From: Candidatus Alistipes faecigallinarum
GTDB lineage: Bacteria > Bacteroidota > Bacteroidia > Bacteroidales > Rikenellaceae
Reading direction: 5' to 3'
Assembly: GCA_019115605.1 (NCBI GenBank)
Contig: DXDG01000003.1
Span: 1-64,000 of the forward strand
DNA length: 64,000 nt
The notes below the pieces were generated by a model. It saw nothing but the letters and a program-made list of their open reading frames with translations. It was not told the DNA's origin and made no database searches. A program made the position numbers and the translations under genes. Within the stretch, counting starts at the first letter, position 1. The number at the start of each line of letters is the position of its first letter. Shown piece by piece: positions 43,558 through 51,574 of the stretch.

Positions 43558-43752
43558 TCAGAACTCCTGCTCCACCCAGTGCACGGCTCCCTTGCCGCAC
43601 AGGGCGATGCAGCGTCCGCACTCGATACACCGCTCGGGGTCGAACTGCGGCAGGGAGAATCCCTCCTGCGAGATGGCCTCCACCGGGCACGACTCGATGA
43701 GCGGACAGCGGTGGTTCTGCGGGCACAGCCCGGGATCGGCTACGGGACTCAT
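43558..43752 (-). CDS. Small 4Fe-4S ferredoxin-like protein
   Basis: 64 residues. The C-terminal motif CIECGRCIALCGKGAV is a CX2CX2CX3C cluster site. The N-terminal cysteines are spaced CX5CX5CP (CPQNHRCPLIESCPVEAI) instead of the usual CX2CX2CX3CP. It may therefore bind one regular cluster plus one unusual site. It lies 8 bp behind a periplasmic thioredoxin gene, no signal peptide of its own. Probably a cytoplasmic electron carrier; partner unknown. Confidence 0.8.
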   Translation of the reverse strand: MSPVADPGLCPQNHRCPLIESCPVEAISQEGFSLPQFDPERCIECGRCIALCGKGAVHWVEQEF

Positions 43753-43760
43753 GGCCGCGA

Positions 43761-44234
43761 CTATTTGCTGAGCAGAATCCGGTCGATGTGCTCCTTGAGA
43801 GCCCCCTTGGGCATGGCGCCGAGGGCCATCTGCGGCTGTCCCTCACGCGGGATGAAGAGCAGCGAGGGGACCGAGCGGATGCCGAACACGGCGGCCAGCT
43901 CCTGCTCCTCGCCCGTATCGACCTTGTAGATGTAGATCTGGTCGCCGTACTCTGCGGCCAGCTCCTCGAGCACCGGCGACAGCGCCTTGCAGGGGCCGCA
44001 CCAGGTGGCATAGAAGTCGATGAGCGCCGGCTTGTCGCCGAGGTATTTCCACTCCTGCGGGTTCTTTTCGTAATCGGCGACCTTCTTCAGAAAGTCCGCC
44101 TTCGTGAGATGGATCGTTTTCATGGTATTTTCCTTTTTCGTATTGTTTCGTTGGGTGTTGTCCTGTTTCGTCTCAGCCGTTGCCGTCCCCATGGCGGCGA
44201 GCAGCAGCGCGGCGGCAAGAAGTACCTTTTTCAT
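43761..44234 (-). CDS. Thioredoxin-fold protein with signal peptide
   Basis: 157 residues. Signal peptide at 1-20 (AMGTATAE), a polar Asn/Lys/Thr linker to about 38, and a thioredoxin domain at about 40-155 with the canonical active site ATWCGPCKAL and cis-Pro SVPSLLF. It probably acts as a periplasmic disulfide reductase/oxidoreductase. An internal Met at about residue 38 could give a cytoplasmic form starting MKTIHLTKADF; which form is made is undecided. Confidence 0.9.
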   Translation of the reverse strand: MKKVLLAAALLLAAMGTATAETKQDNTQRNNTKKENTMKTIHLTKADFLKKVADYEKNPQEWKYLGDKPALIDFYATWCGPCKALSPVLEELAAEYGDQIYIYKVDTGEEQELAAVFGIRSVPSLLFIPREGQPQMALGAMPKGALKEHIDRILLSK

Positions 44235-44267
44235 CCTTTCAAATCATTTAGTCCTTGAACGTCGGAA

Positions 44268-44275
44268 CAAAGGTA
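44268..44275 (-). promoter_or_regulatory. -7 promoter element (TACCTTTG) of the thioredoxin gene
   Basis: Reverse-strand TAnnTTTG 33 bp before the thioredoxin ATG at 44234. Confidence 0.65.
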
Positions 44276-44358
44276 TAAATTGTTTTCCAATAAAACAAAT
44301 TTCCAGTAGAAAATATTTTTCCCGAATCTCTTTTCAGCGACAGACCGGCCCTTGGGGG

Positions 44359-45762
44359 CTATTCCATATAGACGGAAATGTTGCCGCTGATCAGCTGCAG
44401 CGAGATTTCGCACAGTTTGGTATTGTACTGCGCCTGCAGGATGCGCTCCTCGGCGTCGAGCAGGCTCTTCTGGGCCTCGCGGACCTCGATGCCCGAGAGC
44501 GATCCCAGCCGGTAGCTGTCCATGGCGATGAGGTAGTTTTCGCGGGCGGCGACGAGGTTTTCGCGTTCGAGCCGGATCACCTCAAGGTTGTTCTGATAGG
44601 CCTGCCAGAAGTTCGAGAGGTCGGCCAGAAGGGTCTGTTCGAGCTGCTGGCGCGTCAGACGGGTGTTCTCGATCTGGATGCGGGCGTTGCGCTGTTCGCG
44701 GCGCCGGTTTCCGTCGAAGATCGTGAAACCGAGCTGCAGCCCGGCATTCAGCCCCAGCTGGCTGCGCAGGCGCGACGTGCCGCTGCCGTAGCGGTTGTGG
44801 GTGTATCCGTAACCGGCCGTGAGGTTCAGGTAGGGGTAGTTGCGCGAGCGGATGCTCTGCAGGTCGAGTTCCGAGATCGTGTTGTCGCGGTCGGCGATCA
44901 GCAGTTCGGCATTGGCCGTGCGGGTTTCGTACGAGAGGACATCCCACTGCAGCGCCTCGTCGATGGTGATGACCGTATCGCGGACCTGGAAGCGGCGGTC
45001 GAGATCCTCGTTGGCCAGCAGTTCGTTGATGCGGATGCGCGAGGTGATGACCGCCTCCTGCTGCGACATGTACAGCGAACTGTCGGCGTTGAAGTCCACG
45101 CGGGCCTGCAGCACATCCAGACCCGCCGAGCTGCCTACGACGTGCCACGCCTCGGCGATGCGGAGCCGCTCGCGCGAGAGGGCCATGGCGTAGCGGAAGT
45201 TCTCCAGACGCAGCGTCTGCTGGATGAAGTTGTAGTATTCGGCCGTGAACGAGGCGATGAAGTCCTCGATCGTCAGGCGGGTCTGCAGAGCCCCCTTCGC
45301 CTTCATCTCCTGCAGCTTGCGGTAGTCGGCGCGGATGCGGAATCCGTCGAAGAGCGTCCAGTTCAGCGCCACTCCGGCGTCGAACGTGCCGTCGTAAGCG
45401 CCCCTGTCGGTCGTGGCCTCGCCCGTGCGCGGAGTCGTGTGTGTGCGGTTCACGTTGCTGCCGTATCCGGCCGAGAGGTCGATCGTCGGGAGCTTGCCCG
45501 CATTGGCGGCCGTGGCGTTGTTGTCCGAGATGCGCTCCTCGTTGCGGACGATGCGGATGTCGTAGTTGCGTTCGAGGCCCAGCTGGAGGCATTCGCGCAG
45601 CGAGAGCACCTCGGTCGGGGGTGCCAGCGGATCGGGGATCGGAATGAGCCGTATGGAGTGTGTCCCGCCGGTCGTATCGGCCGGCTGCGGGGCGGTATTC
45701 CGGGCAGTGGCCGGAAGTCCGAGCCCGAGTGTCAGCAGAAGGGTGATTATGCGTCGGATCAT
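44359..45762 (-). CDS. TolC-family outer-membrane protein of the minus-strand RND pump
   Basis: 467 residues; start defined by the ATGA overlap with the permease stop (45759-45762). Signal peptide ending near PATARN. Two OEP repeats (about 50-240 and 265-460) with typical helical segments (GIEVREAQKSLLDAEERIL) and strands (LNWTLFDGFRIRADY; LGFTIFDGNRRREQR). A TolC-type rather than lipoprotein NodT-type channel, unlike its divergent counterpart. Confidence 0.93.
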   Translation of the reverse strand: MIRRIITLLLTLGLGLPATARNTAPQPADTTGGTHSIRLIPIPDPLAPPTEVLSLRECLQLGLERNYDIRIVRNEERISDNNATAANAGKLPTIDLSAGYGSNVNRTHTTPRTGEATTDRGAYDGTFDAGVALNWTLFDGFRIRADYRKLQEMKAKGALQTRLTIEDFIASFTAEYYNFIQQTLRLENFRYAMALSRERLRIAEAWHVVGSSAGLDVLQARVDFNADSSLYMSQQEAVITSRIRINELLANEDLDRRFQVRDTVITIDEALQWDVLSYETRTANAELLIADRDNTISELDLQSIRSRNYPYLNLTAGYGYTHNRYGSGTSRLRSQLGLNAGLQLGFTIFDGNRRREQRNARIQIENTRLTRQQLEQTLLADLSNFWQAYQNNLEVIRLERENLVAARENYLIAMDSYRLGSLSGIEVREAQKSLLDAEERILQAQYNTKLCEISLQLISGNISVYME

Positions 45763-48700
45763 AGGTCGTTCTTTTTCGTTCGTTTGCTTCGGTCGGTGGA
45801 GACGTAGCTGTAGATGGCCGGGACGATGTAGAGGGTCAGCAGCGTCGAGACCAGCATGCCGCCCACGACCGCAATACCCATGGCGATGCGGCCGTTGGCG
45901 CCTTCGCCCGTGGCGACCGTCAGCGGCAGCAGGCCGAGGATCGTCGAGGCGCTGGTCATCAGAATCGGGCGCAGCCGCTGCAGCGCGGCGTCGCGTATGG
46001 CTGTCATCTTCCCCTCGCCGGCCTCCTGTTTCTGGTTGGCGAACTCGACGATCAGGATGCCGTTTTTGGCCACCAGACCGATGAGCATGATGATGCCGAT
46101 CTGGCTGAAGATGTTCATCGTCTGTCCGGTGCCCCACATGAAGACCAGGGCTCCGGCGATGGCCAGCGGCACGGTGAGCATGATGACCAGCGGGTCCTTG
46201 AAGCTCTCGAACTGTGCGGCGAGGATCAGGTAGATGAGCAGGATGGCCAGCAGGAAGGCGAACATGAGGCTTGAGGAGCTTTCGCGGAACTCCTTCGAAT
46301 CGCCGGCCAGCGCCGTGCGGAAGTCGTCGTGGAGCACCTCGGCGGCGATGCGGTCCATCTCGTCGAGGCCCTCTCCGATGGTCTTGCCCTTGGCCAAGCC
46401 GCTCGATATGGTGGCCGAGAGGAAGCGGTTGTAGTGGTAGAGCTGCGGCGGGGCCACGGCCTCAACCAGCGTGATGAGGTTGTCGAGCTGGATCATCTCC
46501 CCGCCCTCGCCGCGGACGTAGATCGACCGCAGGTCGGCGGGCTTGTTGCGCTGCTGGCGGTTGATCTCGGCCAGAATCTCGTATTGCTTGCCGTTCATGT
46601 AGAAGTAGCCCATGCGCTGGCCGCTCAATCCGTACTGGAGCGTCTCGCCGATATCCTGTGCGCTGACGCCCAGTAGGTTTGCCTTGTCGCGGTTGATCGT
46701 AACGCGCGCCTCGGGCTTGCTGAACTTCAGGTCCACGTCGGCCATCTGGAAGACGGGGCTCTCGTAGACGCGTTTCATGAACTCCGGGAGCACCTCCTGC
46801 AGTCGTTCGATCGAGGTGGCCTGCAGCACGTACTGTACGGGCATGTTGCCGCGGCGGCCGCCGAAGGTCGACTGCTGCTGCACGAAGGCGCGGGCCCTGG
46901 TCTTCGCGCGTACGGCCGCCGAGAGCTCTTCGGCGATCTCCATCTGGCTGCGCGAACGCTCCGCGATGTCGCAGAGGGCGATGCGGATGTTTCCCCGGCC
47001 GCTCGAGACGCGGGCCGTCGTCGCCCGGGCCTCCGGAACGAGCGAGTCGACCAGACGGTTGATCTCCTCCGTATAGTCGCGCAGGTATTCGTAGGTGGCA
47101 CCCTCCGAGCCCCGCGTGTTGATCGTGATCTGCGAGCGGTCTTCGAGCGGGGCCATCTCCGAGGGGATCGTGCTCCACAGCACCCCGATCAGGAGTACCA
47201 TGATGCCGATGAGCGGCAAGGCGATCCAGCGGCGGCGCAGGAAGCCGGCGAGCGTGCGGCTGTAGAAGTTGTTGAGCCCGACGAAGAAGGGCTCGGTCCG
47301 GTTGTAGAACCAGCTCTTGCGCTCCTGGCGGACGAGGAGTTTCGTGGCGAGCATCGGCGTTACGGTGAGGGCCGCGAAGGTCGAGATGATGACCGCGCCC
47401 GAAACCACAAGGCTGAACTCACGGAAGAGGCGTCCGGTCGTACCCTCCATGAAGACGATCGGGAAGAAGACGGCGATGAGCGTTACGGAGGTCGAGAGCA
47501 CGGCGAAGAAGATCTCCTTCGCGCCGTCGATACCCGCCTCGAAGGGGGTCATGCCGCGTTCGATGCGGATGTAGATGTTCTCGGTCATGACGATGGCGTC
47601 GTCCACCACGAGACCCACCGAGAGCACGACGGCCAGCATCGAGAGGACGTTGATCGAGAATCCCGCCAGATACATCAGGAAGAAGGTGCCGATCAGCGAT
47701 ACGGGGATGACGATGCAGGGGATGAGCGTTACGCGCCAGTTGCGCAGGAAGAGGAAGATGATGATGATGACCAGCACGAAGGCTTCGTAGACGGTCTGCT
47801 TTACCTCGTCGATCGAGGCGCGGATGAAGCGCGTGTTGTCGAATCCGTATCCCGTCAGCACGTCGTCCGGCAGGTCCTTGCGCATGGTCTGCATGCGGGC
47901 GTAGACCTCGTCGGCGATGTCGATGTGGTTGGCGCCGGGCTGCGGGATGACGACGATGCCGACCATCGGCACGCCGTTCATCTTCATGTAGCTGCGCGTG
48001 TCCTGCGGCCCCAGCTCGGCGCGGCCGATGTCGCTCAGGCGGATGATGCGCCCGGCGTCGGCGCGGATCACCAGGTCGTTGAACTCCTGCGTGGTGTGCA
48101 TGAGGCCCATCGTGCGGATCGTCAGCTCGGTGGTGTTGCCCTCGATGCTGCCCGAGGGCAGCTCGACGTTCTCGCGATCGAGCGCCTGCTTGATGTCCAC
48201 GGGCGTGATGCCGTATCCGGCCATCTTCGCGGGGTCGAGCCACAGGCGCATCGAGTAGCGCTTCTCGCCCCAGATCTCAACGGAGCTTACGTCGCTGATG
48301 GTCTGCAGCTGCTCCTTGACCGTCAGGTCGGCGATTTCGCTCAATTCGAGCAGCGAACGCTTGTCGCTCTGGATCGTAACCATGAGGATCGGCGTGGCGT
48401 CGGCATCGGCCTTCGACACGGTCGGCGGGTCGCAGTCGCGGGGCAGGTAACGCTGGGCGCGCGACACCTTGTCGCGCACGTCGTTGGCGGCCGTTTCGAG
48501 GTCGACTGATAGTTCGAATTCGACGACAATGCGGCTCTGCCCCTGCTGGCTGGTGCTCGACAGGGAGCGGATGCCCGGGATGCCGTTGATGTTCTGCTCG
48601 AGCGGTTCGGTGATCTGGTTCTCGATCACGTCGGCGTTGGCCCCCGGGTAGGAGCACGTCACCGAGATGATCGGGTTGTCCACGCTCGGGTATTCGCGCA

Positions 48701-48800
48701 CGCCGAGATAGGTGTATCCGATAACGCCGAGCAGGACGATGATCAGGGTCAGCACCGTGGCCATCACGGGCCGCCGGATGCTCAATTCGGAGATGTTCAT
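45759..48800 (-). CDS. RND efflux permease, HAE1/AcrB-MdtC-like
   Basis: 1013 residues with complete RND topology. Starts MNISELSIRRPVMATVL. The TM4 proton relay VGLVVDDAIVMTENI has both aspartates. The second half has IMLIGLVAKNGILIVEFAN and ASTILGLLPLTVATGEGANGR. Sequence is of the smaller-loop HAE1 group (MdtC/VexF-like) that often exports bile acids, dyes or detergents; substrate not provable. It lies 12 bp behind the adaptor gene. Confidence 0.95.
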   Translation of the reverse strand: MNISELSIRRPVMATVLTLIIVLLGVIGYTYLGVREYPSVDNPIISVTCSYPGANADVIENQITEPLEQNINGIPGIRSLSSTSQQGQSRIVVEFELSVDLETAANDVRDKVSRAQRYLPRDCDPPTVSKADADATPILMVTIQSDKRSLLELSEIADLTVKEQLQTISDVSSVEIWGEKRYSMRLWLDPAKMAGYGITPVDIKQALDRENVELPSGSIEGNTTELTIRTMGLMHTTQEFNDLVIRADAGRIIRLSDIGRAELGPQDTRSYMKMNGVPMVGIVVIPQPGANHIDIADEVYARMQTMRKDLPDDVLTGYGFDNTRFIRASIDEVKQTVYEAFVLVIIIIFLFLRNWRVTLIPCIVIPVSLIGTFFLMYLAGFSINVLSMLAVVLSVGLVVDDAIVMTENIYIRIERGMTPFEAGIDGAKEIFFAVLSTSVTLIAVFFPIVFMEGTTGRLFREFSLVVSGAVIISTFAALTVTPMLATKLLVRQERKSWFYNRTEPFFVGLNNFYSRTLAGFLRRRWIALPLIGIMVLLIGVLWSTIPSEMAPLEDRSQITINTRGSEGATYEYLRDYTEEINRLVDSLVPEARATTARVSSGRGNIRIALCDIAERSRSQMEIAEELSAAVRAKTRARAFVQQQSTFGGRRGNMPVQYVLQATSIERLQEVLPEFMKRVYESPVFQMADVDLKFSKPEARVTINRDKANLLGVSAQDIGETLQYGLSGQRMGYFYMNGKQYEILAEINRQQRNKPADLRSIYVRGEGGEMIQLDNLITLVEAVAPPQLYHYNRFLSATISSGLAKGKTIGEGLDEMDRIAAEVLHDDFRTALAGDSKEFRESSSSLMFAFLLAILLIYLILAAQFESFKDPLVIMLTVPLAIAGALVFMWGTGQTMNIFSQIGIIMLIGLVAKNGILIVEFANQKQEAGEGKMTAIRDAALQRLRPILMTSASTILGLLPLTVATGEGANGRIAMGIAVVGGMLVSTLLTLYIVPAIYSYVSTDRSKRTKKNDL

Positions 48801-48812
48801 GCGGCGGCGGGT

Positions 48813-49889
48813 TTATTCGACGGTGTCGAGTTTCACGGGCAGGTCGGTGCGCAGCTGCAGCGTTCCCGAGGTGATGATCGTGTCGCCGAGGTTGAGTCCG
48901 GCGAGGATCTGGATCGAGGACTCGGTGCGCAGGCCCGTGCGGACGGTTACGGCGCGAGCCTTGCCGTTTTTGTAGAGGTAGACCTTGTCGACGCCCATCT
49001 CCGGGACGATGGCCTCGGTGGGAATGGCAATGGCGTCGGGTATGTCGTGCATGCGGATCTTCACGTCGGCGAAGCGTCCCGGGAGGAGCTGCTTGCCCTG
49101 CCGGTTGGGAAAGAGCGCGCGCACGGCGAAGGTGCGCGTTTCGATGTCGACCTTCGACTCGGTGGCGTAGACCTCGGCGCGGAAGTTCTCCTCGCGCCCT
49201 TCGACGGTGAAGGTGAGCTGTGTGCCGGGGCGAATCTGGTTGGCGTAGCGCTCCGGAACGTAGAAGTCGATCTTCAGGGGCGAGATCTTCGTGAGTTTGG
49301 CGACGACGACGTCGGGCGAGGCGTAGGCGCCCTCGCTGACGTTGCGCAGGCCGATGACGCCGTCGAACGGCGCGCGCAGCTCCGTGAGGGCGATGTTCGA
49401 CTTGACGATATCGATGTCGGCATAGAGCATGGCCAGCTCGGTCTGGGCCTGTTCGTAGGCCTCCTGGCTCACGGCGTCCTTCTCAAGCAGGGCGCTCTGG
49501 CGGTAGACGCGGGCCTCGGCCAGCTCGCGCTGGGCCTCGTAGCGCGACAGCTGCGCCTGCAGCGGCCGGTCGTTCACCTTGGCCAGCAGCTCGCCCTTGC
49601 GGACCGTCGTGCCCTCCTGGAAGTTGATCGCGACAATCTTGCCCGAGGTTTCGAACGAGAGATCGACCTCTTCGTCGGGCAGCAGGTTGCCGATCGTCGT
49701 GATGCCGTCGGTCAGCGTCTGGGGACGGATGATGAGTCCGTTCACGTTGAGGATCGACCTCGAACGCGGGGCGGCGGGCCCGGCGTCTTCCGCCGAATCC
49801 GGCCTGTCGTAGTAGAAGTTATAGTATGCCAGGGCTCCGCAGAACAGTACGATGACTGCAGCGGTGGTGATCCATCTCTTTCTGTTCAT
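48813..49889 (-). CDS. RND efflux periplasmic adaptor (MdtA/MexA-like)
   Basis: 358 residues from ATG 49889; the frame is open 60 bp further up, but that covers the promoter. Single N-terminal hydrophobic anchor with no lipobox. Lipoyl motif EEVDLSFETSGKIVAINFQEG and its partner ALTELRAPFDGVIGLRNVSEG, an alpha hairpin, beta-barrel and membrane-proximal domain. First gene of the adaptor-RND-TolC operon that runs leftward from the shared control region. Confidence 0.93.
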   Translation of the reverse strand: MNRKRWITTAAVIVLFCGALAYYNFYYDRPDSAEDAGPAAPRSRSILNVNGLIIRPQTLTDGITTIGNLLPDEEVDLSFETSGKIVAINFQEGTTVRKGELLAKVNDRPLQAQLSRYEAQRELAEARVYRQSALLEKDAVSQEAYEQAQTELAMLYADIDIVKSNIALTELRAPFDGVIGLRNVSEGAYASPDVVVAKLTKISPLKIDFYVPERYANQIRPGTQLTFTVEGREENFRAEVYATESKVDIETRTFAVRALFPNRQGKQLLPGRFADVKIRMHDIPDAIAIPTEAIVPEMGVDKVYLYKNGKARAVTVRTGLRTESSIQILAGLNLGDTIITSGTLQLRTDLPVKLDTVE

Positions 49890-49924
49890 GGCGTGTGTCG
49901 AGTGATTGATTCGGGTATTGACAA

Positions 49925-49932
49925 CAAATATA
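49925..49932 (-). promoter_or_regulatory. -7 promoter element (TATATTTG) of the minus-strand RND operon
   Basis: Reverse-strand TAnnTTTG 35 bp before the adaptor ATG at 49889. Confidence 0.65.
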
Positions 49933-50110
49933 CGACAAAAAAACGACACCCGGCATCAATGCCCTTTCCAAAAAACATCCGGATATCGGTTTTTCCCGAA
50001 ACCGTCGCGGGCGGGGTCTCCGCAGCGGTCCCGGTACAACGCCGTGAAAAGGTCTGTCCGCCCGGTTGCAAAGACGGTCCGGATGCCTTCGTTCCGGCTG
50101 TTTTTTCCGT

Positions 50111-50150
50111 GATGTGGAGAATCTCCCCGGGGGATGTGGAATGTTTCCAC
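50111..50150 (+). promoter_or_regulatory. Candidate operator: paired GATGTGGA repeats and GTGGAA-N3-TTCCAC palindrome
   Basis: GATGTGGA occurs at 50111-50118 and 50133-50140, 22 bp apart (about two helical turns). The second copy runs into a perfect palindrome GTGGAATGTTTCCAC (50136-50150) that overlaps the expected -33 position of the promoter at 50162. Confidence 0.45.
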
Positions 50151-50161
50151 GGATTTTTGCT

Positions 50162-50169
50162 TATCTTTG
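50162..50169 (+). promoter_or_regulatory. -7 promoter element (TATCTTTG) of the plus-strand RND operon
   Basis: TAnnTTTG with a predicted leader of about 135 nt before ATG 50309. Confidence 0.65.
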
Positions 50170-50184
50170 CCGCGGCATATCGTT

Positions 50185-50250
50185 ATGATGTTGAAAATGA
50201 CTGTTTTGTGGTCTTTGTGCAAGCTGGCCCGCAGCTTGTTCCGCTTCTGA
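50185..50250 (+). CDS. Possible 21-residue leader peptide upstream of the RND adaptor
   Basis: An ATG-started frame of 21 sense codons (MMLKMTVLWSLCKLARSLFRF) lies in the leader between promoter and adaptor. It has no recognised homology and no strong ribosome-binding site; it may be chance. Reported because leader peptides can control downstream efflux genes. Confidence 0.2.
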   Translation: MMLKMTVLWSLCKLARSLFRF

Positions 50251-50308
50251 TGATATGCCTGTGGCATGAAAAAGCCGGCAAAAGCCGGTGCAGCGAAGAC
50301 AAATTGAC

Positions 50309-51571
50309 ATGAATCTTATGAAAATGAAACCCGATCTGAAGCAGCTCGATCTGGGAAAGTGGAAAAACGAGGTGGCGGAGCGGATGCCGCGCGTGTCGGT
50401 AACGATGAACCGCAAGCGTTGGATCATGCTGGTCTGCGCGCTTGTCGTTCTTGCCGGCGGATTGTGGTGGTGGCTGCGGCCGCGTCCCGTGCCGGTCGTG
50501 CTGCCCGTTGTGGCGACGCAGCCCGTCGAGACCCAGGACGTGAGCATTTACGGCGAGTACGTGGGACGCATCCGCGCCCAGCAGTTCGTCGAGATCCGCG
50601 CCCGGGTAGAGGGATATCTCGAGAAGATGCTCTTCACCGAAGGAACCTATATCGAGCGGGGCCAGACCCTTTTCGTCATTGACCCGCGCCTCTACCGGGC
50701 CCGGGCCAACAAGGCCAGGGCACAGCTGAACAAGGCCCAGGCGCAGGCCCTCAAGGCGCAGCGCGACCTGGAGCGCATCCGCCCGCTCTACGAGCAGAGC
50801 GCCGCGAGCCAGCTCGACCTCGACAACGCCATCGCCTCGTACGAGAGTGCCGCTGCGGATGTCGTGGTCTGCGAAGCCGATCTCACGCAGGCCGAAATGA
50901 TCCTGGGCTATACGACCGTGAAGTCGCCCGTCTCGGGCTACATCTCCGAGCGCAACGTGGATATCGGAACGCTGGTGGGCCCGAGCGGCAAGTCGCTGCT
51001 GGCCACCGTCGTCAAGAGCGACACGGTGCGCGTGGACTTCAGCATGACGGCTCTCGACTACTTGCGTTCGAAGGCCCGCAACGTCAATCTGGGACAGAAG
51101 GACACCACGCGCAAGTGGAACCCCTATATTACCGTGACGCTGGCCGACGGATCGCAGTATCCCTACCGGGGTCTGGTCGATTTCGCCGATCCGCAGGTCG
51201 ATCCCCAGACGGGAACCTTCTCCGTGCGGGCCGAGATGGCCAATCCGGACCGGATCCTGCTCCCGGGACAGTTCACGAAGGTGAAGCTGCTGCTCGACGT
51301 GCGTGAGGATGCCGTTGTCGTGCCGTCGAAGGCCCTTGTGATCGAGAAGGGCGGCGCCTATATCTTTGTCGTGCGCCCCGACAGCGTCGTCGAGAAGCGT
51401 TTCGTGGAGACCGGACCCGAGATCCCGGACAACAAGGTGGTTATCGAGCGCGGCCTCTCGTCCGACGAACGGATCGTCGTCGAGGGCTATCACAAGCTGC
51501 AGCACGGCATCAAGGTGGAACCGGTGGCTCCCATCGACGAGGAGGAGTCCGCAACCGAACGGAAGGAGTAG
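50309..51571 (+). CDS. RND efflux periplasmic adaptor (AcrA/MexE-like)
   Basis: 420 residues from ATG 50309. Unusually long cytoplasmic N-terminus (about 40 residues) before one membrane anchor at about 45-61 (WIMLVCALVVLAGGLWWWL). Adaptor core: lipoyl motif EIRARVEGYLEKMLFTEGTY, a long hairpin at about 125-190 and second half TTVKSPVSGYISERNVDIG. Then beta-barrel and a C-terminal VVVEGYHKLQHGIKVEP. It pairs with the RND permease 3 bp downstream. Confidence 0.93.
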   Translation: MNLMKMKPDLKQLDLGKWKNEVAERMPRVSVTMNRKRWIMLVCALVVLAGGLWWWLRPRPVPVVLPVVATQPVETQDVSIYGEYVGRIRAQQFVEIRARVEGYLEKMLFTEGTYIERGQTLFVIDPRLYRARANKARAQLNKAQAQALKAQRDLERIRPLYEQSAASQLDLDNAIASYESAAADVVVCEADLTQAEMILGYTTVKSPVSGYISERNVDIGTLVGPSGKSLLATVVKSDTVRVDFSMTALDYLRSKARNVNLGQKDTTRKWNPYITVTLADGSQYPYRGLVDFADPQVDPQTGTFSVRAEMANPDRILLPGQFTKVKLLLDVREDAVVVPSKALVIEKGGAYIFVVRPDSVVEKRFVETGPEIPDNKVVIERGLSSDERIVVEGYHKLQHGIKVEPVAPIDEEESATERKE

Positions 51572-51574
51572 CCC

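Larger units (their letters stand above)
49890..50308. promoter_or_regulatory. Shared control region between the two divergent RND operons
   Basis: The 419 bp hold a promoter for each direction (49925-49932 minus, 50162-50169 plus), a repeat/palindrome cluster at 50111-50150, and a possible 21-codon leader ORF (50185-50250). No regulator gene is adjacent. Confidence 0.6.
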
